A DNA stretch of 8,179 nucleotides from Alphaproteobacteria bacterium (GCA_024279575.1 JAJRRJ010000044.1:1-8179), one strand, 5' to 3'. Shown: positions 1 to 7,192, counted from the stretch's first letter. Notes: a model not told the origin generated them from the sequence alone. Numbers and translations are program-made.

Positions 1-1827
1 ACAACCATGCGTGACGGCCATCAATCCCTGCTTGCTACCCGCATGCGCACCTATGATATAGCGCGGATTGCTCAGGCCTATTCGCGGGGGATGCCCAATC
101 TGTTTTCACTTGAATGCTGGGGGGGGGCAACGTTTGACGTATCCATGCGGTTTTTGAATGAGGATCCATGGGAGCGGCTAAAGAAAGTGCGTGAGGGTGC
201 ACCAAATATCCTCACCCAGATGCTGTTGCGCGGCTCCAACGGGGTGGGATACACTAATTACCCCGATAATGTGGTGCAGTTTTTTGTGGCGCAGGCCGCA
301 AAAGGGGGAGTGGATGTTTTCAGGGTATTTGACTGTCTTAACTGGGTTGAAAACATGCGCGTCTCCATGGATGCGGTGATTGAGGCCAATAAGGTCTGTG
401 AAGGGGTAATCTGTTATACCGGAGATATTCTTGACCCCGACCGGGCCAAATATGATCTGAAATATTATGTTGCTCTGGCGCGGGAGCTGGAGGCGGCGGG
501 GGCCCATGTACTGGGGCTCAAGGATATGGCGGGTTTGCTTAAACCGGCAGCGGCCACCAAGTTGATTTCGACACTTCGACAAGAAACTGATCTGCCAATT
601 CATTTCCATACCCATGATACGTCCGGGGTGGCTTCAGCCACGGTTCTGGCGGCGGTTGAGGCGGGGGTTGATTGTGTGGATGCGGCCATGGATGCGTTTT
701 CAGGCACGACCAGTCAACCATGCCTTGGCTCGCTTGCTGCCGCTCTTAAAGGGGGAGAGCGGGATCCGGGGTTTGATGCTAAAACCATTCGAGAAATCTC
801 TTTTTACTGGGAGGCGGTACGAGCGCAATATCGTGCCTTTGAAAGCGACCTTCGCTCCGGTGCCTCTGAAGTTTATCTGCATGAAATGCCCGGTGGTCAA
901 TTTACCAACCTGAAAGAGCAGGCCCGTTCGCTTGGTTTGCAAAGTCGCTGGCATGAGGTGGCTCAAACCTATGCCGACGTTAATCAGATGTTTGGCGACA
1001 TTGTGAAAGTCACCCCTTCATCTAAAGTTGTGGGGGACATGGCGCTTTCGATGGTGTCTTCGGGGCTAAGTCGTGCAGATGTTGAGGACCCGGATCGTGA
1101 AGTTGCGTTCCCTGACTCTGTTGTGGGGTTCTTTGCCGGGGACCTTGGTCAGCCGCCGGGGGGGCTTCCGAAGGTTTTGCAGGAAAAGGTTCTTAAGGGG
1201 CGCAAACCGTTAGACAAGCGGCCCGGAGCCTATCTGGAGGCAACCGATATTGAGGGTAAGCGGGCAGAAATTTCTAAAGAACTAGAGGTTGAAATTGATG
1301 ATTTTCAATTGGCCTCATATCTGATGTATCCCAAGGTTTTTGCCGAATTTGTGCGGGCGCAAAATGTGTTTGGTCCGACCAGTGTTTTGCCAACACCGGT
1401 TTATTTTTATGGACTGAGTGATGGGGATGAATTGATGGTGGACCTGTCAAAGGGGTTCACACTGGTCTTGCGCTATCTGGGCCGGGCGGAAACAAATGAC
1501 AAGGGTATGGTTCGGGTGTTTTTTGAACTTAATGGTCAGCCCCGCAGTGTATTTGTACCTGATCGGCACATGGCGGGGGAAATTGTTGTGCGCGCCAAGG
1601 CAGAGGAGGGGAACGTCAAACAAGTGGGTGCACCCATGCCCGGCGTGGTTTCCACTTTGGCGGTAAAAGTTGGCCAACAGGTCACCACGGGGGATGTGCT
1701 ATTATCCATCGAGGCGATGAAAATGGAAACCGCTATCCATTGTGAGGTGGATGGTGTTGTGGCTGAAATTCTGGCGCATCCGGGTGATCAGGTGGACGCC
1801 AAGGATCTTTTGGTGCGGATTGAGTAG
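1..1827 (+). CDS. pyc: Pyruvate carboxylase, C-terminal part (5' end outside window)
   Basis: Biotin-dependent cytoplasmic enzyme that carboxylates pyruvate to oxaloacetate, refilling the TCA cycle. The frame is open from base 1, so the true start lies upstream; about 546 N-terminal residues (biotin carboxylase domain) are missing by comparison with the roughly 1,150-residue family. Counting from the Met at base 7, the carboxyltransferase TIM barrel opens with MRDGHQSLLATR. Metal ligands are visible as D3, K172 (the lysine carbamylated in GLKDMAGLLKP) and H201/H203 in HFHTHD. T336 in VKVTPSS matches the catalytic threonine. These spacings fit the Rhizobium etli enzyme as I recall it. The C-terminal biotinyl domain (about 535-606) has EAMKME with biotin-accepting K572. 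Oxaloacetate decarboxylase alpha is the nearest alternative, but NYPDNVV, FDCLNWVENMR and MAGLLKPAAA are carboxylase-type. The stop is 6 bp from the convergent DUF1232 gene, with no terminator between them. Confidence 0.96.
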   Translation, partial: TTMRDGHQSLLATRMRTYDIARIAQAYSRGMPNLFSLECWGGATFDVSMRFLNEDPWERLKKVREGAPNILTQMLLRGSNGVGYTNYPDNVVQFFVAQAAKGGVDVFRVFDCLNWVENMRVSMDAVIEANKVCEGVICYTGDILDPDRAKYDLKYYVALARELEAAGAHVLGLKDMAGLLKPAAATKLISTLRQETDLPIHFHTHDTSGVASATVLAAVEAGVDCVDAAMDAFSGTTSQPCLGSLAAALKGGERDPGFDAKTIREISFYWEAVRAQYRAFESDLRSGASEVYLHEMPGGQFTNLKEQARSLGLQSRWHEVAQTYADVNQMFGDIVKVTPSSKVVGDMALSMVSSGLSRADVEDPDREVAFPDSVVGFFAGDLGQPPGGLPKVLQEKVLKGRKPLDKRPGAYLEATDIEGKRAEISKELEVEIDDFQLASYLMYPKVFAEFVRAQNVFGPTSVLPTPVYFYGLSDGDELMVDLSKGFTLVLRYLGRAETNDKGMVRVFFELNGQPRSVFVPDRHMAGEIVVRAKAEEGNVKQVGAPMPGVVSTLAVKVGQQVTTGDVLLSIEAMKMETAIHCEVDGVVAEILAHPGDQVDAKDLLVRIE

Positions 1828-1833
1828 AAAAAT

Positions 1834-2169
1834 CTAGTTTCGTCGCGCGCTGCCGTTGATGATCGGCCCATCGTAATCGTTTGTAAAACGGGCCGGGTCG
1901 GGCTGATCTGTCGTGCTGTTTTTAGAAAAAACCTCAGCGGGCAGGCGTTTGATAATCCAGTTTGTGGCCAGAGTGACCAGCAATATATCGTCAACCCAGC
2001 CCAGAATTAGGAAAAAATCAGGCAATATATCAATCGGGCTGATAAGGTAAAGAGTGACGCCAATCATTACCAGCTTGAGATATAGAGGTGTTTTGGGGTG
2101 CAAAAAAGCATGCCACAAAACACCAAGGCGCTGGCGCAAGATCATAAATAGTGAAAGTAACCGGCTCAT
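1834..2169 (-). CDS. DUF1232 (YkvA-like) small membrane protein
   Basis: 111-residue protein carrying the DUF1232 hallmark: YLISPIDILPD at residues 41-51, followed by a hydrophobic stretch and GWVDDILL at 57-64. Two hydrophobic helices (about 30-48 and 52-70) flank the conserved acidic/proline turn, suggesting a short membrane hairpin. The N-terminus is basic, and the tail after residue 80 is polar and probably disordered. The family is widespread but its biochemical role is not established, so none is assigned. The ATG has no Shine-Dalgarno sequence; a good promoter candidate ends only 6 nt upstream of it, suggesting leaderless translation. It converges with pyc (6 bp gap) and diverges from ispG (128 bp gap), so it is probably transcribed alone. 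Confidence 0.88.
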   Translation of the reverse strand: MSRLLSLFMILRQRLGVLWHAFLHPKTPLYLKLVMIGVTLYLISPIDILPDFFLILGWVDDILLVTLATNWIIKRLPAEVFSKNSTTDQPDPARFTNDYDGPIINGSARRN

Positions 2170-2203
2170 TGTTAAAATATAGGGGCGTTATTAAAAAGTT
2201 CAA
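2170..2203 (-). promoter_or_regulatory. Candidate promoter of the DUF1232 gene, leaderless arrangement
   Basis: On the minus strand a TTGAAC element (2203-2198, 4/6 match to TTGACA) is followed after 16 nt by TATATT (2181-2176, 5/6 match to TATAAT). Only six bases (TTAACA) separate this -10 from the ATG at 2169. A sigma70-type start would therefore fall at or within a base or two of the start codon. No purine-rich ribosome binding site lies between them. The promoter match is seen in the sequence; leaderless translation is inferred. Confidence 0.5.
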
Positions 2204-2285
2204 GGGAGGCAAACAGAACACAGCATTGCCCGCGCAAAAACCTTAGTTGCATCCAAGAGATGTTTTGCGTAATTGGGGATGAAGC

Positions 2286-2291
2286 AAGGAG
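2286..2291 (+). promoter_or_regulatory. Ribosome binding site of ispG
   Basis: AAGGAG, 6 nt before the ATG at 2298. It fixes this start over an out-of-frame ATG at 2273. Confidence 0.85.
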
Positions 2292-2297
2292 TTTCTT

Positions 2298-3518
2298 ATG
2301 GCGCAACCAGCACCACGCAGGAAATCAATCGGGGTTCGTGTTGGCAGTGTCCTGGTGGGGGGCGGTGCGCCCATTGTTGTGCAGTCGATGACCAATACCG
2401 ATACAGCCGACATTGCAGCAACGGTTGCTCAGGTGAGTGCGTTGCATCGGGCGGGGTCTGAAATTGTTCGGGTTACTGTGGACAAACCCGAGGCGGCGGC
2501 GGCGGTGCCCCATATCGTTGAAAAACTGGCAGCACAGGGCATTGAAGTGCCGATTGTCGGAGATTTTCACTATATCGGGCATAAGTTGCTAACCGATCAT
2601 CCAGCATGCGCAAAAGCACTGGCCAAATATCGGATCAATCCGGGAAATGTGGGGTTCAAGGCCAAACGGGATACGCAGTTTTCAACATTGATTGAACTGG
2701 CGCTGCGCCACGACAAACCGGTCAGGATCGGGGTTAATTGGGGGTCGCTGGATCAGGAGCTTTTAACAAAGCTGATGGATGAAAACAACGAATTGCCCAA
2801 ACCTCATTCCGCAGCACATATTATGCGTGAGACAATTATTCTTTCGGCATTGCTTTCAGCTAAAAGAGCTGAGGAAATTGGCCTGGGGCGAGATAAAATT
2901 ATTCTGTCGACCAAGGTTTCGGACGTGCAAAACCTCATTAAGGTTTATCAGGATTTGGGCGTGCGTTCTGATTATGCGCTGCATTTGGGATTGACCGAAG
3001 CGGGAATGGGAAGCAAGGGCATTGTTGCTTCCTCGGCGGCCATGGGGATTTTACTCCAACAGGGGATTGGCGACACGATACGGGTTTCTTTGACCCCGGA
3101 GCCGAATGGGGATCGTACGCTTGAGGTCAAGGTGGCGCGGGAGCTTTTGCAAACCATGGGCTTTCGCCAGTTTGTGCCGGTGGTGGCGGCGTGTCCTGGG
3201 TGCGGGCGCACCACCTCAAGCACATTTCAGGTCTTGGCCAAAGAAATTGAGGATCACCTTTTTTCTTCAATGCCGGAATGGAAGGATACCTATCCAGGCG
3301 TTGAAAACCTCTCTGTTGCTGTGATGGGTTGTATTGTGAACGGGCCGGGGGAAAGCAAGCATGCCGATATCGGTATTTCTTTACCCGGTACCGGGGAAAC
3401 ACCTGCTGCGCCGGTTTTTATTGAGGGTAAAAAGGTAGCCACTTTGCGCGGGGGCGATGTGGCGGACCAGTTCAAGCAAATGGTGGCTGATTATATTGAG
3501 AAAAGGTTTGGAACCTAA
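2298..3518 (+). CDS. ispG: 4-hydroxy-3-methylbut-2-enyl diphosphate synthase (IspG/GcpE)
   Basis: Penultimate MEP-pathway enzyme: a cytoplasmic [4Fe-4S] protein that reductively converts MEcPP to HMBPP. The 406-residue product is full length for the alphaproteobacterial form. An N-terminal TIM-barrel domain (about 10-285) shows VQSMTNTDT at 28-36, DFHYIGH at 89-95 and RINPGNVG at 112-119. A C-terminal Fe-S domain supplies cluster ligands C299 and C302 (ACPGCGR), C345 (VMGCIVNGPGE) and E352. The spacing between the second and third cysteines is longer than in the roughly 370-residue E. coli enzyme, because of an insert with MPEWKDTYPG; I recall this insert as usual in Alphaproteobacteria. The ATG at 2298 is preceded by AAGGAG (2286-2291) at 6 nt. 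The TAA stop overlaps the stop of the convergent ispA gene by 3 bases. I see no convincing sigma70 promoter in the 128-bp upstream gap. Confidence 0.98.
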   Translation: MAQPAPRRKSIGVRVGSVLVGGGAPIVVQSMTNTDTADIAATVAQVSALHRAGSEIVRVTVDKPEAAAAVPHIVEKLAAQGIEVPIVGDFHYIGHKLLTDHPACAKALAKYRINPGNVGFKAKRDTQFSTLIELALRHDKPVRIGVNWGSLDQELLTKLMDENNELPKPHSAAHIMRETIILSALLSAKRAEEIGLGRDKIILSTKVSDVQNLIKVYQDLGVRSDYALHLGLTEAGMGSKGIVASSAAMGILLQQGIGDTIRVSLTPEPNGDRTLEVKVARELLQTMGFRQFVPVVAACPGCGRTTSSTFQVLAKEIEDHLFSSMPEWKDTYPGVENLSVAVMGCIVNGPGESKHADIGISLPGTGETPAAPVFIEGKKVATLRGGDVADQFKQMVADYIEKRFGT

Positions 3519-4417
3519 CTCTCCCGTTCGGCAAAATATTTTGCTGTGGCGCGCAACCCGTCAGCTTCGGGACCAAATACCAGCAGGGCCGTAAGTGCTG
3601 AATGGATGGTTTCTCCCAGATGGCGTTCAGCGGCGGACAGGCCGATGCGTGAAACCAGTGTTGGCTTTGAGCGCGCAGCGTCCTTGCGTGTGGCTTTGCC
3701 CATTTGTTCGGCGCTGGCGGTGAGGTCTAAAATGTCATCGGCCAGTTGGAAGGCGAGGCCCGCAGCTTTTCCATAGATGGTGAGGGCATCGAGCTGGGGT
3801 TTATCAGCTTTGCCAAGCAAGGCACCCATGCGCACGGCAGCACAAATGAGGGCGCCGGTTTTCATATCCTGCATTTGAGATATTTCATCTATGGAAAAAC
3901 CTCCATTTTCTCCCTCAAGATCCCGGGCCTGCCCCCCGGCCATCCCGCCGGCACCGGCGCCCCTGGCCAATTCAAGCACCAGGTTGGCCCGGATTTGGGG
4001 GGCGGGGTGGCACTTTTCTTCAGCCAGCAAAGCAAAGGCGTGGGCTAAAAGCGTGTCGCCAGCCAAAATTGCGGTTGCCTCATCATAGGCCTTGTGAACG
4101 GTGGGCTGGCCGCGTCGCAAGTCATCATCATCCATTGCAGGCAGATCGTCATGCACAAGAGAATAACAATGGACCAGCTCAACAGCCAGTGCCGCATTCA
4201 AGGTTTGTTTTTCGGGGATGCCGAAAATGTCGGCGGTTTGCATCACCAGTAAAGGGCGCAATCGTTTACCCCCGTTTAGCGCGCCGTGGCGCATGGCTGC
4301 AACCAGACGCTCTGGTGCCTCTCCGGGCCCGGACAGGTTTTTAATAGATATGGTGTTGTCCAGGGCCTGTTGAATTGTGTGGGCGAATTCATGGCGTTGA
4401 GAAGTAAAGTCAATCAT
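3515..4417 (-). CDS. ispA: Farnesyl diphosphate synthase (polyprenyl synthetase family, IspA type)
   Basis: Condenses IPP with DMAPP and then GPP to give C15 farnesyl diphosphate, precursor of undecaprenyl phosphate, quinone side chains and hopanoids. The 300-residue protein has GGKRLRP (49-55), the first Asp-rich motif DDLPAMD (90-96) followed by DDDLRRGQ, GGMAGGQARDL (157-167), KTGAL (186-190) and the second Asp-rich motif DDILD (227-231). The residues before the first motif (HCYSLVH) match E. coli IspA (AYSLIH), favouring a short C15 product, though a geranylgeranyl synthase cannot be excluded. The chosen start is the ATG at 4417 (MIDFTSQ). An in-frame ATG at 4507 would add 30 proline-rich residues that look non-coding. 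The Shine-Dalgarno is weak: GGAG lies well upstream. It is divergent from mtgA and shares stop-codon bases with ispG. No xseB or dxs, common partners of ispA, adjoins it. Confidence 0.95.
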   Translation of the reverse strand: MIDFTSQRHEFAHTIQQALDNTISIKNLSGPGEAPERLVAAMRHGALNGGKRLRPLLVMQTADIFGIPEKQTLNAALAVELVHCYSLVHDDLPAMDDDDLRRGQPTVHKAYDEATAILAGDTLLAHAFALLAEEKCHPAPQIRANLVLELARGAGAGGMAGGQARDLEGENGGFSIDEISQMQDMKTGALICAAVRMGALLGKADKPQLDALTIYGKAAGLAFQLADDILDLTASAEQMGKATRKDAARSKPTLVSRIGLSAAERHLGETIHSALTALLVFGPEADGLRATAKYFAERES

Positions 4418-4562
4418 GGGTTTTGCATAGCGGCTCCAAGGGGTGGGCACAAGTGAGGAGGGGAGGCAAAATAAGTTTTGCTCTGGCAATCCATGGGGTG
4501 TGTGCATAAGAGACGGGTTCTGGTTTTCATAAAAAAAGCCAAGTCAGAGGTAATAGCGGAGT
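4418..4562. promoter_or_regulatory. Divergent ispA/mtgA intergenic region
   Basis: 145 bp that must hold the 5' signals of both ispA (-) and mtgA (+), since each starts here and faces away from the other. I found no pair of -35/-10 boxes close to consensus on either strand. A GGAGGGGAGG stretch around 4457-4466 resembles a ribosome binding site but has no suitable start codon behind it. The role is inferred from gene orientation alone. Confidence 0.4.
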
Positions 4563-5279
4563 ATGGGAAAAAAGAAGCGGAATTTGTTGGCTGTTTGGGC
4601 GCGTCGTGGTTTTGGTGCGCTGGCTTTGATAATGCTTGTTCCGGTGGTGATGGTGCCTCTTTATTGGGTGGTGCAACCGCTATCGGTGCCCATGGTCATG
4701 CGCTATGTTTCCGGGGAAAACGTAACGCGGACATGGGTTGATATTGATCAGATTTCCGATCGGCTTAAAGTGTCGGTGATGCTGAGCGAAGATGGTCAGT
4801 TTTGTCGTCATTGGGGGGTGGACCTGCGCGCATTGCAAACAGAAATTGAGGCAGTGCTTGAGGGGCGTCCGGCGCGGGGGGCTTCGACTTTAAGTATGCA
4901 GGTGGCGCGCAATCTTTTTTTGTGGAACGGACGTTCTTTTGTGCGCAAGGGCCTCGAAATCCCGCTGGCTTTTTATCTGGATCTGGTTTTATCAAAACGC
5001 CGGATAATGGAAATTTATCTCAATATCGCAGAATGGGGGCCTGATGGGCAGTTTGGCATAGAAGCGGGCACCCAAAAGGCGTTTGGCGTTGATGCGGGTG
5101 CTCTTTCATGGCAAAGGGCGACCCTGATGGCAGTGGCATTACCCAACCCAAACGTCCGTATTCCCGCCCGTCCTTCGTCTGGGTTGTTGGGGGTGGCGCG
5201 CACAGTGGAACAACGGGCGAAACGTTTTTCAGAACGTACATATTGTGTGTTTGACAATGGTGTACCACTGTTGGATTAG
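4563..5279 (+). CDS. mtgA: Monofunctional peptidoglycan glycosyltransferase (GT51)
   Basis: Polymerises lipid II into glycan strands at the periplasmic face of the inner membrane, with no transpeptidase domain. The 238-residue length fits the family. After a basic N-terminus (KKKR), one transmembrane anchor spans about residues 17-39. The GT51 domain follows: motif 1 SEDGQFCRHWGVD (75-87) with catalytic E76, motif 2 RGASTLSMQVARNLFLW (105-121), then RKGLE (128-132) and RRIMEIYLNIAEWG (146-159) with the conserved Glu, and the LPNPN end motif (193-197). The ATG at 4563 is the only reasonable start: an in-frame TAG sits at 4554-4556. AGAGG at 4546-4550 is a weak ribosome binding site, and GGAG at 4558-4561 is too close to the ATG to serve. 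It is divergent from ispA. rpmF follows after 185 bp, an adjacency I recall from other Alphaproteobacteria. Confidence 0.95.
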   Translation: MGKKKRNLLAVWARRGFGALALIMLVPVVMVPLYWVVQPLSVPMVMRYVSGENVTRTWVDIDQISDRLKVSVMLSEDGQFCRHWGVDLRALQTEIEAVLEGRPARGASTLSMQVARNLFLWNGRSFVRKGLEIPLAFYLDLVLSKRRIMEIYLNIAEWGPDGQFGIEAGTQKAFGVDAGALSWQRATLMAVALPNPNVRIPARPSSGLLGVARTVEQRAKRFSERTYCVFDNGVPLLD

Positions 5280-5321
5280 GGATAAGAAAAACTATAAAAA
5301 ATCAATGGTGATAAAAGGGTC

Positions 5322-5350
5322 TAGCCAAGTACGAATTATGCTTGTATAAC
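5322..5350 (+). promoter_or_regulatory. Candidate sigma70-type promoter of rpmF
   Basis: TAGCCA (5322-5327, 4/6 to TTGACA), a 17-nt spacer, then TATAAC (5345-5350, 5/6 to TATAAT). The predicted transcription start near 5357 would leave a leader of about 108 nt before rpmF. It lies in the mtgA-rpmF gap, so rpmF can be expressed independently of mtgA, as expected for a highly expressed ribosomal protein gene. It rests on consensus matching only. Confidence 0.5.
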
Positions 5351-5362
5351 GCGCGCCGATCC

Positions 5363-5380
5363 CATAAAAAACTTTTTATG
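5363..5380. repeat. 18-bp palindrome in the rpmF leader
   Basis: CATAAAAA (5363-5370) and TTTTTATG (5373-5380) are perfect inverted repeats around a central AC. The palindrome begins 12 bp after the predicted rpmF -10 box, close to the expected transcription start. It could be an operator-like site. As RNA its two-base centre and A/U-only inner pairs make a poor hairpin, so it is unlikely to be a strong mtgA terminator. Chance in AT-rich DNA is possible. Confidence 0.4.
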
Positions 5381-5464
5381 TTGGCCAATAATATCAACTT
5401 TGTTTTGTGTGGTGTTTGGGCAATGGCCCCCACCAAAACAAAATGTAAATTTCAGAGAAGATAA

Positions 5465-5644
5465 ATGGCAGTTCCAAAGCGGAAAACCACCCCTTCAAAA
5501 CGTGGTATGCGTCGTTCAGCGGATGCGTTGGTGCGCCCGACCTATGTTGAGGACAAAGATAGCGGCGAATTGCGTAGTCCCCATCATATCGATCTGAAAA
5601 CAGGCATGTATCGTGGCCGTCAGGTTCTAAATCCCAAGGATTGA
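5465..5644 (+). CDS. rpmF: 50S ribosomal protein L32
   Basis: 59-residue structural protein of the large ribosomal subunit. It opens with the family signature MAVPKRKTTPSKRGMRRSADAL, first 20 or so residues, and continues YVEDKDSGEL (27-36), PHHIDLKTG (39-47) and MYRGRQVL (48-55). It has no cysteines, so it is the zinc-free form rather than the CxxC-bearing form. The basic N-terminal arm is typical. The ATG at 5465 has a modest GAGAAG ribosome binding site at 5455-5460, 4 nt upstream. It is probably transcribed from the promoter candidate at 5322-5350 and ends at the hairpin terminator about 30 bp after its stop, so it looks like a single-gene unit, with possible read-through from mtgA. Confidence 0.97.
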   Translation: MAVPKRKTTPSKRGMRRSADALVRPTYVEDKDSGELRSPHHIDLKTGMYRGRQVLNPKD

Positions 5645-5674
5645 TTCCTGTTCTGTTTATAAATGATTATGTTC

Positions 5675-5714
5675 AAACAGCCGCCTTTTTTCAAAGGGCG
5701 GCTGTTTTGTTTTG
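5675..5714 (+). terminator. Rho-independent terminator after rpmF
   Basis: AAACAGCCGCC (5675-5685) pairs perfectly with GGCGGCTGTTT (5697-5707) across an 11-nt loop, within which TTT/AAA can extend the stem with one bulged G. A T-rich tract (TTTTGTTTTG) follows. It is the clearest terminator in the window and separates rpmF from fumC. Confidence 0.9.
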
Positions 5715-5767
5715 TGGTTTTGAATTTTAGGGTTAAAAGGATTTATTGATCATATTTGGGGGCCAGC

Positions 5768-7162
5768 ATGACCAACCGCACTGAAAACGATTCCATGGGT
5801 GAAATTGAGGTGCCGGGGGGCAAATACTATGGTGCACAAACTGCGCGTTCATTAATGAATTTCAAAATCGGTACCGAGCGGATGCCTATAGAAATTGTGC
5901 ATGCATTTGGCATTCTTAAAAAAGCGGCGGCGCTGACCAATAATGAATTGGGACTGTTGGATGATGATCTGACTAAGTTGATTTGCCAGGCGGCGGATGA
6001 GGTGATTTCGGGTAAACTGGATGATCATTTTCCGCTGGTGGTGTGGCAAACGGGTTCTGGTACACAATCCAATATGAATGTTAACGAGGTGATTTCCAAT
6101 CGGGCAATTGAGCTTGCAGGTGGTGAAATGGGAAGTAAAACCCCGGTTCACCCCAATGATCATGTGAACAAATCCCAATCCTCCAACGATACGTTTCCCA
6201 CGGCCATGCATATTGCTGCGGTCAGCCAGATCGAAAGTTATCTGCTGCCGCGGGTTAAACTTTTGCGTGATACGCTGGATGCCAAGGCAAAGGAATATGG
6301 GGATGTTGTAAAAATCGGACGAACCCATTTGCAGGATGCAACGCCACTTACCCTTGGTCAGGAAATATCAGGCTGGGTGGCGCAACTGGACCATGCCATG
6401 GACGCGATCAGTTTGACCGTTACTCAGCTGCGCGAACTGGCGCTCGGGGGCACCGCTGTGGGGACCGGTCTGAATACACATCCGCTGTATAGCGAACTGG
6501 TGGCGGAAAAAATATCTGAACTGTGCGGTCATGAAATGGTCACCGCGCCAAATAAGTTTGCGGTTCTTGCCGCCCATGATGCGTTTGTGGGCACCTCGGG
6601 CGCGCTGAAACAACTGGCAGCTGCTGCGATGAAAATTGCCAATGATGTGCGCTGGCTTGCTTCAGGCCCCAGGTGTGGCATTGGGGAGTTGGCATTGCCG
6701 GAGAACGAGCCGGGTTCCTCAATTATGCCGGGCAAGGTCAACCCCACTCAGTCTGAAGCGCTGACCATGGTGTGCGCGCAGGTTTTTGGAAATGATGTGA
6801 GTATTGGATTTGCCGGTTCGCAAGGCAATTTTGAACTGAATGTGTTCAAGCCGGTGATGGCTCTTAATTTGTTACAGTCCATTCGCCTTCTGGCAGATGG
6901 CTGCCAGAGTTTTAATGATAATTGTGCGGTGGGAATTACTCCCATATATGAAAAAATTGACGAATATTTGCATGGTTCCTTGATGCTGGTGACAGCACTC
7001 AATAATTCAATCGGGTATGATAATGCGGCAAAGCTGGCCAAATTTGCTCATCAAAACGGCAAAACATTGCGCGAGGCCGCAATGCAGCTTGAAATGCTGA
7101 GTGCTGAAGAATTTGACGCGGCGGTTCGCCCTGAAGATATGGTGGGGCCGTTAAAAATATAG
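5768..7162 (+). CDS. fumC: Class II fumarate hydratase (fumarase C)
   Basis: Iron-independent, homotetrameric cytoplasmic enzyme interconverting fumarate and malate in the TCA cycle. The 464-residue length equals the family norm. Motifs in order: TGSGTQSNMNVNEV (95-108), the HPNDHVN site (128-134), SSNDTFPTA (138-146), GRTHLQDATP (184-193) with catalytic-region H187, and the superfamily signature GSSIMPGKVNP (316-326), whose serine pair includes the catalytic Ser. The N-terminal MGEIEVPGGKYYGAQTARS and the C-terminal MVGPL are fumarase-type, excluding aspartase and argininosuccinate lyase. The start is the ATG at 5768, with GGGGG at 5758-5762 as a likely ribosome binding site; an in-frame TTG at 5756 would add four residues and lacks such a site. 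It is insulated from rpmF by a terminator, so it needs its own promoter in 5715-5767, where I see only weak candidates. A small membrane protein gene follows 30 bp downstream. Confidence 0.98.
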   Translation: MTNRTENDSMGEIEVPGGKYYGAQTARSLMNFKIGTERMPIEIVHAFGILKKAAALTNNELGLLDDDLTKLICQAADEVISGKLDDHFPLVVWQTGSGTQSNMNVNEVISNRAIELAGGEMGSKTPVHPNDHVNKSQSSNDTFPTAMHIAAVSQIESYLLPRVKLLRDTLDAKAKEYGDVVKIGRTHLQDATPLTLGQEISGWVAQLDHAMDAISLTVTQLRELALGGTAVGTGLNTHPLYSELVAEKISELCGHEMVTAPNKFAVLAAHDAFVGTSGALKQLAAAAMKIANDVRWLASGPRCGIGELALPENEPGSSIMPGKVNPTQSEALTMVCAQVFGNDVSIGFAGSQGNFELNVFKPVMALNLLQSIRLLADGCQSFNDNCAVGITPIYEKIDEYLHGSLMLVTALNNSIGYDNAAKLAKFAHQNGKTLREAAMQLEMLSAEEFDAAVRPEDMVGPLKI

Positions 7163-7192
7163 AATATAATTGAAGCGCAAGGAGACGTTGCG

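Noticed and set aside
178..615. 145-codon open frame on the minus strand inside pyc
   Set aside because: It lies wholly antisense to highly conserved carboxyltransferase sequence and its translation resembles no protein family; it is a by-product of codon bias.
1..1827. Oxaloacetate decarboxylase alpha subunit instead of pyruvate carboxylase
   Set aside because: The frame runs through the left edge rather than starting there, and the sequence is carboxylase-type throughout, including catalytic spacings that match pyruvate carboxylase.
2202..2209. AAGGGAGG, a strong Shine-Dalgarno-like sequence upstream of ispG
   Set aside because: No start codon lies at a usable distance and no meaningful frame follows, so it is probably coincidental.
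4418..4507. 30-residue N-terminal extension of IspA from an upstream ATG
   Set aside because: The extra residues are proline-rich, not typical of the family, and would occupy most of the divergent control region; MIDFTSQ is the family-like start.
5756..5767. TTG start four codons upstream for fumC
   Set aside because: The ATG at 5768 has the better ribosome binding position and the usual fumarase N-terminal length.
5852..6328. 158-codon open frame on the minus strand inside fumC
   Set aside because: It is antisense to fumarase motifs and its product is low in recognisable structure, so it is a shadow frame.
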